The notes beneath the pieces were generated by a model. It was not told the origin of the DNA and did no database searches. It saw only the letters and a program-made list of their open reading frames with translations. 64,000 nt of DNA. It comes from Pseudomonadota bacterium (GTDB taxonomy: Bacteria; Pseudomonadota; Gammaproteobacteria; Steroidobacterales; Steroidobacteraceae). The position numbers and the translations under genes were made by a program. The DNA lies in contig JAKAZL010000002.1 in the NCBI GenBank assembly GCA_021815925.1, forward strand, positions 1-64,000, given 5' to 3'. This document shows positions 40,653 to 49,031 of this stretch, piece after piece (position 1 is the stretch's first letter; every line of letters starts with the position of its first letter).

Positions 40653-41891
40653 TCAGCCTCGAGCGCCTCCGCCCGTCAGCGCCACGCTCTTGGCCTCCCG
40701 GCCGAGGAGCGTCGTCGCCGTCAGTGTCACGGCAACGATGGCGAGCGTCCAGCCGAGCACCGCGCCGAGATCCCCGCCGTGGCGCGCGGCGAGACTGGAT
40801 TGCAGCGGCGCGAGCAGCGCCATCGCGAAGTTGCCGAGCTGGTAGGCGAAGGCCGGCAGGATCGCCCGCACGCCGGCCGGGGACAGCTCGTTCAGGTGCG
40901 CCGGCACGATGCCCCAGGCCCCCTGCACCATGAACTGCATCAGGAACGCCCCGAGCGCGAGCAGCGGCACGCTCGGCGCGGCAGTCCACAGCGGAATGAC
41001 GGGCAGCGCCAGCAGTGCCGCGCAGGCGATCGCGCGCCTGCGGCCGATGCGCTCGGACAGCGCACCGAAGCCCATGCCGCCGAGCAGCGCGCCGAGGTTC
41101 ATCAGCATCACCAAATCGTCGGCGCGCGCACCGCTGATGCCGCGTTCCCGGGTGAGGAACACCTTGTACAGATCCTGCGAGCCGTGCGAGAACGCGTTGA
41201 ACAGCGCCATCAGCAGGATCATGTAAAGGAGGGTCGGGGCGTTCCCGACGGCGATCCGCCACAGCTCGCGCAGGTTTGCGCGTCGGGCGTGACGGCCTTC
41301 GAGCCACGCCGGTGATTCCCCGACGCCGAAGCGGATGTAGAGCACGAGCAGCGCTGGCAGCGCGCCGATGACGAACAGGCCGCGCCAGCCGACGGCCGCG
41401 AAGCACAGCCGCGAGACGGCTGCGGCCAGCAGGAAGCCGAGCACGTAGCCTTCCTGCAGCAGCCCGGAGAAGAAGCCGCGCCCCTCGGCCGGCAGAGTCT
41501 CGAATGCGAGCGCCGCACCGACGCCCCACTCCCCGCCCATGGCGAGACCAAATGCCGCACGCAGCGCGAGCAGCACGGTCAGGTCCGGGGCGAAGGCGGA
41601 GGCGAGCTCGATGAGCGCGTAGGACAGCACGTTCAGCATCAGGACGGGGCGGCGTCCGTATTTCTCCGCGAGCCAGCCGAACAGCAGCGCGCCGACCGGA
41701 CGCAGCGCCAGCGTGAGGGTGATGCCGAAGCTGACGGCGGTGAGGCTGGCGTGAAAGTCCGTGCCGATCGCCCGCAGCGACACGATGAAGATGAAGAAAT
41801 CGAACGCGTCGAGCGTCCAGCCGCCGAGTGCGGCGAAGTAGGCGTGGCGCTGGGCGCGCGTCAGCTGCGCGAAGTTGCGGATCAGTCGCAT
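40653..41891 (-). CDS. MFS transporter, metabolite:H+ symporter-like
   Basis: The 412-residue protein has twelve predicted helices. TLDAFDFFIF in helix 1, the A-motif-like GWLAEKYGRRPV between helices 2 and 3, and GEWGVGAAL in helix 4 place it with aromatic-acid, lactate or sialate symporters of the major facilitator superfamily. The substrate is unknown. The POT transporter gene lies just upstream on the same strand (22 bp), so they may be co-transcribed. Confidence 0.9.
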   Translation of the reverse strand: MRLIRNFAQLTRAQRHAYFAALGGWTLDAFDFFIFIVSLRAIGTDFHASLTAVSFGITLTLALRPVGALLFGWLAEKYGRRPVLMLNVLSYALIELASAFAPDLTVLLALRAAFGLAMGGEWGVGAALAFETLPAEGRGFFSGLLQEGYVLGFLLAAAVSRLCFAAVGWRGLFVIGALPALLVLYIRFGVGESPAWLEGRHARRANLRELWRIAVGNAPTLLYMILLMALFNAFSHGSQDLYKVFLTRERGISGARADDLVMLMNLGALLGGMGFGALSERIGRRRAIACAALLALPVIPLWTAAPSVPLLALGAFLMQFMVQGAWGIVPAHLNELSPAGVRAILPAFAYQLGNFAMALLAPLQSSLAARHGGDLGAVLGWTLAIVAVTLTATTLLGREAKSVALTGGGARG

Positions 41892-41913
41892 CGCGGTGTT
41901 CTCCCCTGCCTGC

Positions 41914-43410
41914 TCAGCGCACGCCGGCCATCAGTCGCTTCACCGGCGCGCTGATCATGAGCATCAGCACGCCGCCCCCGGCGCTCCAGCCGAGCAGCGT
42001 CAGATACAGCGCCGGCAGTGTCGCCAGATGGTGGGCGTTGTAATCCCCCGAGAGCAGGCCCGCCAGGAAACTGCCGAGCGCGAGCGTCAGGAACCACAGG
42101 CCCATGGTCTGGCCGGCGAAGCGCGCCGGCGCCAGCTGCGTCGTGGAGGAAAGGCCGACGGGCGAGAGGCACAGCTCACCGCAGGCATTCAGGAAGTAGG
42201 TCGCCGTCAGCCACAGCGGGGAGACCTGCTCGCCGTGCATCACCCGCAGCGACGCCACGTACATCACGAGCATGCTGGCGGCCATCAGCAGCAGTCCCCA
42301 GGCGAACTTCACCGGCGAGGACAGATCCCGGCCCCGCCGACCGAGCGCGACCCACAGCGCTGCGAACACCGGCGCCAGGGCAATGACGAACACCGGATTG
42401 ATGGTCTGCATGTCCCCGGCGGGCATCAACCAGCCGAAGATGCGCCGATCGGTATAGCGCTCGGCGAACAGGTTGAACGAGCCGAACATCTGCATGTAGG
42501 CCATCCAGAACACGGTGGACGCGGCGAACAGCGCCATCAGGGCGAACACGCGGCCGCGCTCCTCGCGGGTCAGTCCGGCGAGCAGCGCCATGTAGAGCAT
42601 GTAGCCGGCCATCAGCACGCCCACCGCCCAGGCGATCAAGTCCGAGAGCGTGACCGGGTCGACCGTCACGGCGCCGGTGAGCGTCGCGACCGTCAGCAGG
42701 GCGATCAGTGCGACGAACCCCCAGAGCGCCAGCCAGGAGTGCGGCCGCGTGCTCGCTGGCGCCGCGCCGGCGCGGCCCAGGCAGCGTTGGGTCGCCAGGA
42801 ACTGCGCCACGCCGAGCAGCATGCCGAGCGCCGGCAGCGCGAAGCCCGCGTGCCAGCCGTAGTGCTGCGCCACCAGCGGCACGAACATCGGGCCGAACAG
42901 CGAGCCGATGTTGATGCCCATGTAGAAGATCGAGAATCCCGCGTCGCGCCGCGAGCCGCCCTGCGGATACAGCGCCCCGACCGTGGCGCTCACATTGGGC
43001 TTGAGCAGCCCGACGCCGAGCACGTTGAAGATCAGGCCGAGAAAGAACGCGCGCTGGCTGCCGGCAGCGAGCAGCGCGTTGCCGGCGGTGATCAGCACCC
43101 CGCCGGTGAGCACCGCCCGGCGCCCGCCGATCAGCCGATCGGCGATCCACCCGCCGAGCAGGGACAGCAGGTACGTGCCGCCGAAGTAAAGTCCGACGAT
43201 GGCATTGGCGGTCCGATCGCCGTAGCCCAGTCCGCCGCGGCCGCTCGCGGCGACCATGAACAGGATCAGGATCGACTGGATGCCGTAGTAGGTGAACCGC
43301 TCCCACATTTCCGTGAAGAACAGTGTCGCCAGCCCGCGCGGGTGGCCGACCGCGGCATGCCCGGCTGGCGCGGCGCCCGGCGCGCCCGTCTCAGTGCTGG
43401 TCGTGCTCAT
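41914..43410 (-). CDS. POT-family proton-dependent oligopeptide transporter
   Basis: The 498-residue transporter has 14 hydrophobic segments. The proton-coupling ExxER motif is in FFTEMWERFTYYG, GGWIADRLIGGRR follows, and the family motif NIGSLFGP is present. It likely imports di- and tripeptides with protons. It is located between tatC and the MFS gene, all on the minus strand. Confidence 0.93.
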   Translation of the reverse strand: MSTTSTETGAPGAAPAGHAAVGHPRGLATLFFTEMWERFTYYGIQSILILFMVAASGRGGLGYGDRTANAIVGLYFGGTYLLSLLGGWIADRLIGGRRAVLTGGVLITAGNALLAAGSQRAFFLGLIFNVLGVGLLKPNVSATVGALYPQGGSRRDAGFSIFYMGINIGSLFGPMFVPLVAQHYGWHAGFALPALGMLLGVAQFLATQRCLGRAGAAPASTRPHSWLALWGFVALIALLTVATLTGAVTVDPVTLSDLIAWAVGVLMAGYMLYMALLAGLTREERGRVFALMALFAASTVFWMAYMQMFGSFNLFAERYTDRRIFGWLMPAGDMQTINPVFVIALAPVFAALWVALGRRGRDLSSPVKFAWGLLLMAASMLVMYVASLRVMHGEQVSPLWLTATYFLNACGELCLSPVGLSSTTQLAPARFAGQTMGLWFLTLALGSFLAGLLSGDYNAHHLATLPALYLTLLGWSAGGGVLMLMISAPVKRLMAGVR

Positions 43411-43462
43411 CGTCCCCCCGCGTGGTCTTGTTGTTGTGGGCGCCGCCGAACAGGGCGCGCTG

Positions 43463-44233
43463 TCAGGACGGCGCGCCCGACCCTTCCCCGGCCGTGTCGG
43501 GCTTGGGGCGCACCAGAACGCTCGCCATGATCACGCCGGTTTCGTAGAGCAAGTACATCGGCAGCGCCATGATCGACTGCGAGACCGCATCCGGCGGGGT
43601 GATGAATGCCGCGACGATGAACGAGCCGAGCAGCACGTAGCCGCGGATCGAGCGCAGCTTCTGTACCGTCACCAGGTTCATCACGACGAGCAGCACCACC
43701 GCGACCGGCACCTCGAATGCCGCGCCGAAGGCGACGAACATCACCAGCACGAAGTTCAGGTACTGCGAGATGTCGGTCATCATCGCCACGCCCTTCGGGG
43801 TGGTCGCAGCAAAGAAGTGAAACATCGCCGGAAACACTGCGAAGTAGGCGAACGCCATGCCGACGTAGAACAACACGATCGCCGAGATCAGCAGCGGCAG
43901 CGCAAAGCGCTTCTCGTGCCGGTACAGCCCCGGCGCCACGAACGCCCAGACCTGGTAGAGCACGTAGGGCATCGCGGCGAGCAGCGCGACGAAGAAGGCA
44001 AGCTTGAACGGCGTGGTGAAGGGGGCTGCGACCCCGGTGGCGATCAGACCGGTGCCCTTGGGCAGCATCCGCAGCAGCGGCCGGGCGACCCAGGTGAACA
44101 GCTGGTCGGCGTACACGGCGCACGGGACGAACAGGATCCCGACCGCTACCAGCGCACGGATGAGCCGCTCGCGCAGCTCGAGCAGGTGCGAGATCAGCGT
44201 GCCTTCGGCGAGACTTTCAGCCTCGGGGCTCAT
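43463..44233 (-). CDS. tatC: Sec-independent translocase TatC
   Basis: TatC is the signal-peptide receptor of the twin-arginine pathway. It has 256 residues and six helices. Conserved parts are the N-terminal LISHLLELRERLIR, the periplasmic LRMLPKGTGLIATG region, and FEVPVAVVLLVVMNLV with its acidic residue. It overlaps tatB by 17 bp at the end of the dtd-tatA-tatB-tatC group. Confidence 0.97.
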   Translation of the reverse strand: MSPEAESLAEGTLISHLLELRERLIRALVAVGILFVPCAVYADQLFTWVARPLLRMLPKGTGLIATGVAAPFTTPFKLAFFVALLAAMPYVLYQVWAFVAPGLYRHEKRFALPLLISAIVLFYVGMAFAYFAVFPAMFHFFAATTPKGVAMMTDISQYLNFVLVMFVAFGAAFEVPVAVVLLVVMNLVTVQKLRSIRGYVLLGSFIVAAFITPPDAVSQSIMALPMYLLYETGVIMASVLVRPKPDTAGEGSGAPS

Positions 44234-44552
44234 GCGGGCCTGAGGCGATGGGGTCGGTGTCCGCTGGCGTGTCGCTCGCCAGGGTGCTGCTCGCTGGCGG
44301 CGCGGCGGTTTCGGCGGGCGGTGCTTCGGCCGCCGGCGCGACGCTGACCGGCGGGTCGGGCTGAAGCGGCGGTGGGCGGCTTGCGCCGTCGATCTCCTCC
44401 TCCAGCTGGTCCTGGAACTGCCGCGCCATGGCGCGCGCGCGGCCCACCCAGCGGCCGACGCGCCGCACGACGGAGGGCAGCTTCTCGGGGCCCAGCACGA
44501 TCAGCGCCAGGACCAAGATGAGCAGGATCTCGGAAAAGCCAAAGTCGAACAT
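44217..44552 (-). CDS. tatB: Sec-independent translocase TatB
   Basis: The 111-residue protein has a single N-terminal membrane helix with the conserved FDFGFSEILLI start and the LGPEKLP hinge. An amphipathic helix (VGRARAMARQFQDQLEEE) and a Pro/Ala-rich variable tail follow. It works with TatC in binding twin-arginine signal peptides. It ends inside tatC by 17 bp. Confidence 0.95.
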   Translation of the reverse strand: MFDFGFSEILLILVLALIVLGPEKLPSVVRRVGRWVGRARAMARQFQDQLEEEIDGASRPPPLQPDPPVSVAPAAEAPPAETAAPPASSTLASDTPADTDPIASGPHEPRG

Positions 44553-44644
44553 GGCGGCTCAGGGCAGGCGCCGGAGACGGAGCCCGTCCGCGGCGTTCGC
44601 GGCCCCGCGGACCGCGCGCTGCGAGAGGGCCTGCGCCACCGGGC

Positions 44645-44902
44645 TCAGGCGTTGCGACCGCTCTTGGGGGCCTCAGAGCCGCTCTTCATCGTCTCCGGGA
44701 ACTCCGCATCGGACGACTCGGAGCGGATCTGCCGGGGATCGGCGGACGAGGCGGACTCTTCCTTGTCGCCCTCGTTCATCGCCTTCTTGAAGCCCCGCAC
44801 GGCGTGGCCCAGATCATCGCCGATCGTGCGCAGCTTCTTACCGCCGAAGATCAGCAGCACGACGACCAGGATGACCAGCAGGGTCTTGAAATCGAAATCC
44901 AT
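44645..44902 (-). CDS. tatA: Sec-independent translocase TatA
   Basis: This is the pore-forming Tat subunit of 85 residues: one membrane helix ([11 protein letters not shown]), the FGGKKL hinge, and the amphipathic helix [12 protein letters not shown] with an acidic C-terminal tail. The 92-bp gap to tatB is longer than the tatB/tatC overlap and holds no gene. TatA is usually made in excess over TatB and TatC. Confidence 0.95.
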   Translation of the reverse strand: MDFDFKTLLVILVVVLLIFGGKKLRTIGDDLGHAVRGFKKAMNEGDKEESASSADPRQIRSESSDAEFPETMKSGSEAPKSGRNA

Positions 44903-45025
44903 AAGCTCTGGACTCCGCTTGCGCGAATGACGACTAACCAGCGCTCATGATAGGCCAATTGGCCTGCCCCGGCCGAGAAAGTTTGGTCCGCGGGAGATCC
45001 GCAAAAGCCCGGATAGCCAGCGCGC

Positions 45026-45463
45026 TCAACTCTCCAGCCAGAACGTCACCGGACCGTCGTTCACCAGCTCGACCTGCATGTCGGCGCCGAACGCGCCGCT
45101 GGCCACCGGCGTGTGCCGGGCCGCGGCCTCGCGCACCAGGTAGGCGTAGAGCTCGCGGGCCGCCTCGGGCGCAGCGGCGGTGCTGAAGCCGGCCCGGGTG
45201 CCCTTGTGGGTGTCGGCGGCCAGGGTGAACTGCGGCACCAGCAGCAGCCCGCCGCCGGCCTCGCGCAGCGCGACGTTCATGCGGCCGGTGGCGTCCGGGA
45301 AGATCCGGTAGGTCAGCAACCGCTCGAGCAGCCGGTCGGCGGCCGCCGGGTCATCCCCGCGCCGCACGCCGATCAGCGCCAGGGTGCCCGGGCCGATGGC
45401 CCCGAGCGTCCGCCCCCCGCTGCTCACCTGCGCGCGGGCCACCCGCTGGATCAGCCCGATCAC
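45026..45463 (-). CDS. dtd: D-aminoacyl-tRNA deacylase
   Basis: Dtd frees tRNAs mischarged with D-amino acids or glycine. It has 145 residues, equal to E. coli. The GxNxGPxT-type motif NDGPVTFWL near the C-terminus is intact. The usual SQFTL reads PQFTL here, a substitution at the first position worth noting; neighbouring AADTHKGTR is normal. It lies upstream of tatA on the same strand (123 bp gap). Confidence 0.94.
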   Translation of the reverse strand: MIGLIQRVARAQVSSGGRTLGAIGPGTLALIGVRRGDDPAAADRLLERLLTYRIFPDATGRMNVALREAGGGLLLVPQFTLAADTHKGTRAGFSTAAAPEAARELYAYLVREAAARHTPVASGAFGADMQVELVNDGPVTFWLES

Positions 45464-45544
45464 GGTCTTTTCGCCCGGCTGGCGTTCGAGGTGGCCGGTC
45501 CGATAAGATCCGTCCCTGCTTTGCGCACTTGGCCGGAGATCACC

Positions 45545-46216
45545 ATGTCGGAACTTTGGCTGTGTTCACACGCGCGCTCGGGGCTGCGGCTCGCGTTGGC
45601 AATCGCCGCCGTGGCGTGCACCGCGCTCGCCACCCCGGCGTCGGCCCAGCAACCGCCGGCGGGAAATGCCCGCCAGGGCAAGATCATCGGGTACACGTGT
45701 CTGGGCTGTCACGGCATCAGAGGATACCGTAATGCCTACCCCGACTACGCCGTGCCGCGGCTGCGGGGCCAGTCGGTCACGTACCTCATCACGGCCCTGA
45801 ACGAGTACCGCAACGGCCAGCGCGCCTATCCGACCATGCATCTGCAGGCGATGTCGATGTCCGAGCAGCAGATCGCCGACGTGGCGACGTATCTCGGCGG
45901 CAAGCCGGTGAGCGGCGCTCAGCCGGCGGCCGCCCCGGCGGTGCCCAAGGCGGCCGAGGTGTGCGCTTCCTGCCATGGTGCCGACGGCATCGGCGTGGCG
46001 CCGATGTATCCGACCCTCGCCGGTCAGCACGAGAGCTACCTGATCCGTGTACTGCACGAGTATCAGAGCGGCTATCGCCAGAGTCCGATCATGGATGCCA
46101 TCGCGCATTCGCTCACGAACGAGCAGATTCGCACCGTCGCGGCCTACTTCAGCCACCTCAAGCCCGGCCTGCACACCGTGCCGCGGCTGCACACGCGCTG
46201 GTCCACTCAGCGCTGA
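45545..46216 (+). CDS. Dihaem cytochrome c (c4-like)
   Basis: The 223-residue exported protein has a signal peptide ending at about ATPASA. Two haem sites follow, CLGCH (near 53-57) and CASCH (near 147-151), with possible Met ligands in QAMSMSE and SPIMDAI. The two halves are similar, as in cytochrome c4. It should carry electrons to terminal oxidases in the periplasm; no oxidase gene is near. GGAG precedes ATG at 45545. Confidence 0.9.
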   Translation: MSELWLCSHARSGLRLALAIAAVACTALATPASAQQPPAGNARQGKIIGYTCLGCHGIRGYRNAYPDYAVPRLRGQSVTYLITALNEYRNGQRAYPTMHLQAMSMSEQQIADVATYLGGKPVSGAQPAAAPAVPKAAEVCASCHGADGIGVAPMYPTLAGQHESYLIRVLHEYQSGYRQSPIMDAIAHSLTNEQIRTVAAYFSHLKPGLHTVPRLHTRWSTQR

Positions 46217-46230
46217 TCCTGCGAGAACCC

Positions 46231-46263
46231 GGTCCGGGAAGGGCGTTCAACCCTTCCCGGACC
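46231..46263. terminator. Strong hairpin after the cytochrome c gene
   Basis: GGTCCGGGAAGGG (46231-46243) pairs perfectly with 46251-46263 across a 7-base loop, a 13-bp stem. It begins 15 bp after the stop and lies between convergent genes. Confidence 0.7.
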
Positions 46264-46269
46264 GCAACG

Positions 46270-46426
46270 CACCGGCCGGGGAAACCGGTGTCGGCCGGGC
46301 GCTCTGCGCGCCCTTCACACCATCGCGCGGCACCGGGCGCAGGCCGCCTGCGCCCTCGGTCTGCCGCGGCGGGCTTTCCCTGCCACGACCATCGCGCGTT
46401 GCCGCCGGGGACCGCCCTGCGGCGGC
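46270..46426. repeat. Series of further stem-loops in the convergent gap
   Basis: Past the main hairpin this 157-bp non-coding stretch has at least three more inverted repeats: 46270-46275 with 46285-46290, 46297-46302 with 46308-46313, and a perfect 9-bp stem 46335-46343 with 46347-46355. A weaker pair is 46401-46406 with 46421-46426. No gene is seen. Part of this may be chance pairing in GC-rich DNA. Confidence 0.4.
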
Positions 46427-46439
46427 CCCCGGCGCGCGT

Positions 46440-47912
46440 TTACTGCACCTCGACCGGCACGAAGATCCGCGTGTCCCCGCGCTGGATCAGCAGCGCCACG
46501 TGGCCCTTGGACTTGGCCACGGCCGCGCGCAGCTGGTCCGGGGTCGAGACCTTCTGACCGTTCGCCGAGACGATAATGTCGCCGGGCTGGATGCCGGCAT
46601 CCTGCGCCGGGCCCCGCACGCCCTGCACCAGCAGCCCGCCGTGCGTGCTCGCCTGCTGCTGCTCATCGGGGCTCAGCGGGCGGACCACCAGCCCGAGCCG
46701 TCCGCCCGGCTGATCGGCGCCGCTGGCGGCCGCGACCGTCTTTTTGCCCATGGTTCCGAGGGTCGCGACGACGTGCCGCTCGGCGTGGTTGCGCCAGATC
46801 GTCAGGTTCACCTTGGTGCCGGGCATCAGGCTCGCCACCTGTACCGGCAGGTCGGACATGTTCTCGATCTTGTGGCCGTTGAGCGCCAGGATCACATCGC
46901 CGGGCTGGATACCGGCGGCCTGCGCGGGGCTCCCGGGCTCGACGCTGGTCACCAGCGCGCCCTCGGGGGCGGACAGCCCGAACGAGTCGGCCAGACCCTG
47001 GTTCAGCCGCTCGATGAGGATGCCGAGCTCGCCGCGGTGCACCTGCCCGGTGGCGATCAGCTGGTTGGCCACGTGCATGGCCACGTTGATCGGGATCGAG
47101 AACGACAGGCCCATGTAGCCGCCGGAGCGGCTATAGATCTCCGAGTTGATGCCGACCACCTGCCCCTGCATGTTGAACAGCGGCCCGCCGGAGTTGCCGG
47201 GGTTGATCGGCACATCCGTCTGGATGAACGGCACGTAGTCGAACTTGTTCGAATTCGGCAGCACGCGGCCCTTGGCGCTGACGATGCCCGCGGTGGCGGT
47301 GTTGTCGAAACCGAACGGCGCGCCGATCGCGAGCACCCACTGGCCGACCTCGAGCTGGTCGGAATTACCGATGTTCACCGTCGGCAGGTGGTTGGCGGCG
47401 ATCTTCACCACGGCCACGTCCGAGATCTTGTCGATCCCGATGACCTTGCCGCGGTATTCCCGCCGGTTGCGCAGCTGCACGGTCACCTTGCTCGCGCCGG
47501 CGACCACGTGCGCATTGGTCAGGATCAGCCCGTCGGAGCGGATGATGAACCCAGACCCCTCGCCCATGATCGGGGTCTGCTGCTGGGGCGTGAACGGGAA
47601 GTTGTGGAAGAACGGGGCGAACGGGCTGTTCGGCCCGAATGGCGTGCCCGGGCCGCTCGTGCCCGAATCGCTCGCCTTCTCGATGACGTGGATGCTCACC
47701 ACCGCCGGGCCGTACTGCTTGACCAGCGTGGCGAAGTCCGGCAGCACGACTGCGACGCCGCCGCGGGGGGCGCTGGAGGTCACTGCCGCGGGCGGCGTAT
47801 TGGCGGCCCGGGCCGAACGCACTCCGTACAGCGCCGCCAGCGGCGCCGCGCCGATCAGGACGCCGAGCGCTAGGGCGATCAGCGGGTTTCGAATCACGGT
47901 CCTCATGCTCAT
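46440..47912 (-). CDS. degQ: DegP/DegQ-family periplasmic serine protease
   Basis: The 490-residue envelope quality-control protease-chaperone has a signal peptide ending near SARA. The trypsin-like domain has His135 (TNAHVV), Asp165 (ISDVAVV) and the nucleophile Ser near 241 (NPGNSGGP), so the triad is complete. Two PDZ domains follow (about 285-380 and 395-490), with AGIQPGDVI and AGIQPGDII. The LA loop with PFAPFFHNFPF is moderate in length. DegP and DegQ cannot be told apart with certainty. Confidence 0.94.
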   Translation of the reverse strand: MSMRTVIRNPLIALALGVLIGAAPLAALYGVRSARAANTPPAAVTSSAPRGGVAVVLPDFATLVKQYGPAVVSIHVIEKASDSGTSGPGTPFGPNSPFAPFFHNFPFTPQQQTPIMGEGSGFIIRSDGLILTNAHVVAGASKVTVQLRNRREYRGKVIGIDKISDVAVVKIAANHLPTVNIGNSDQLEVGQWVLAIGAPFGFDNTATAGIVSAKGRVLPNSNKFDYVPFIQTDVPINPGNSGGPLFNMQGQVVGINSEIYSRSGGYMGLSFSIPINVAMHVANQLIATGQVHRGELGILIERLNQGLADSFGLSAPEGALVTSVEPGSPAQAAGIQPGDVILALNGHKIENMSDLPVQVASLMPGTKVNLTIWRNHAERHVVATLGTMGKKTVAAASGADQPGGRLGLVVRPLSPDEQQQASTHGGLLVQGVRGPAQDAGIQPGDIIVSANGQKVSTPDQLRAAVAKSKGHVALLIQRGDTRIFVPVEVQ

Positions 47913-48024
47913 ATCAGCCTCTGCGAATCCGATGGTTCAACGGCAAACGTGTCCAGGGGCAAGCGTACCGGGGCAATCTTAAGTGACCCTTAAGGCCGTT
48001 CCCGGTGCGCTCCGGCCGGGCCGC

Positions 48025-48996
48025 TCATCCGGCGCGGGTGTCCAGCCAATGGACCAGCCCCTGCGTGTTCAGTTCGAGATCCCCCTCGAGCAGCTGCGCG
48101 AGGCGCGCATCGTCGAGCGGGCAGCCGTGGCGGTGCGCCCGCTCGAGCCACAGCTGCCACATGCCGGCGCGGATCGCGCCCGAGCGGTCCGGCGCCGCGG
48201 CGCTGTCGCGGGCGATCCGCTCGAGCGCCCCGATCTGCTCGAGCAGGGATGCTCCGAGCCGCGGCACGTCGGTGACGCGGCTGTAGTGCATCAGGTACAT
48301 CGCCTGCGGGGCATAGGTGAGCAGTCGCTCGACCGAGGCGCGCAGCTGCGCCGGGTCGAACTGGGTGGGCGTGGTGGTCGGGAAGATGAACGCGCCGGCG
48401 GCACTGTCGAGCTCGCGGTAGGAGATGCCGAACGTGTCGCCGGTGAAGATGCCGCGGTGCGCGAGGTCGACGAACACCTGGTGATGCAGCGCGTGGCCCG
48501 GGGTGTGCAGGATCTCGAACTCGCGCCCCGCGAGGCTGAGCCGCTCCCCGTCCCGGGTCACGTGCACGCGTCCGGCCTCGATCGGCTCGATCCGCCCGTA
48601 GAGACGCTCGAAGCGCTCCGGCCCGTACACGGCCCGCGAGCCGGCGATCAGCCGGGCCGGATCGATCATGTGCGGTGCGCCGCGCGGGTGCAGCACGCAC
48701 CGGGCGTTGGGCAGGGCCCGCATGAGCCGGCCGGCGCCGCCGGCGTGATCGAGATGCACATGGGTCAGCAGCACGTAATCGACCGCTTCGGGCTCGAGGC
48801 CGAGCGCGCGCAGCGCCGCGAGCAGATACGGAACCGAGTCATTGGTGCCGACATCGACGAACGCGGCCCGCCCGTCCTGCCTCACCAGGTGCGCGGCGGC
48901 GTGACCCGGGTACAGGTACTCGGTGTCGACGGCGGTGATGCCGTCGGGGTGGCGCGTCAGCCGGGGCGTCGGCAGCGCCGAAATTTCATCGCTCAT
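48025..48996 (-). CDS. MBL-fold metallo-hydrolase
   Basis: The 323-residue protein has an N-terminal metallo-beta-lactamase fold. All metal ligands are present: HVHLDH, HTPGH, the bridging Asp in FTGDTFG, and a later His in YLMHYS. A helical C-terminal extension (about 230-320) follows. The substrate is unknown. ATG at 48996 (MSDEIS) is chosen over a longer frame with no matching family N-terminus. It is divergent from the S9-like gene. Confidence 0.88.
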   Translation of the reverse strand: MSDEISALPTPRLTRHPDGITAVDTEYLYPGHAAAHLVRQDGRAAFVDVGTNDSVPYLLAALRALGLEPEAVDYVLLTHVHLDHAGGAGRLMRALPNARCVLHPRGAPHMIDPARLIAGSRAVYGPERFERLYGRIEPIEAGRVHVTRDGERLSLAGREFEILHTPGHALHHQVFVDLAHRGIFTGDTFGISYRELDSAAGAFIFPTTTPTQFDPAQLRASVERLLTYAPQAMYLMHYSRVTDVPRLGASLLEQIGALERIARDSAAAPDRSGAIRAGMWQLWLERAHRHGCPLDDARLAQLLEGDLELNTQGLVHWLDTRAG

Positions 48997-49031
48997 GGGG
49001 TCATGGTAGCCGGTTGCGCTAGCATAGCGAT

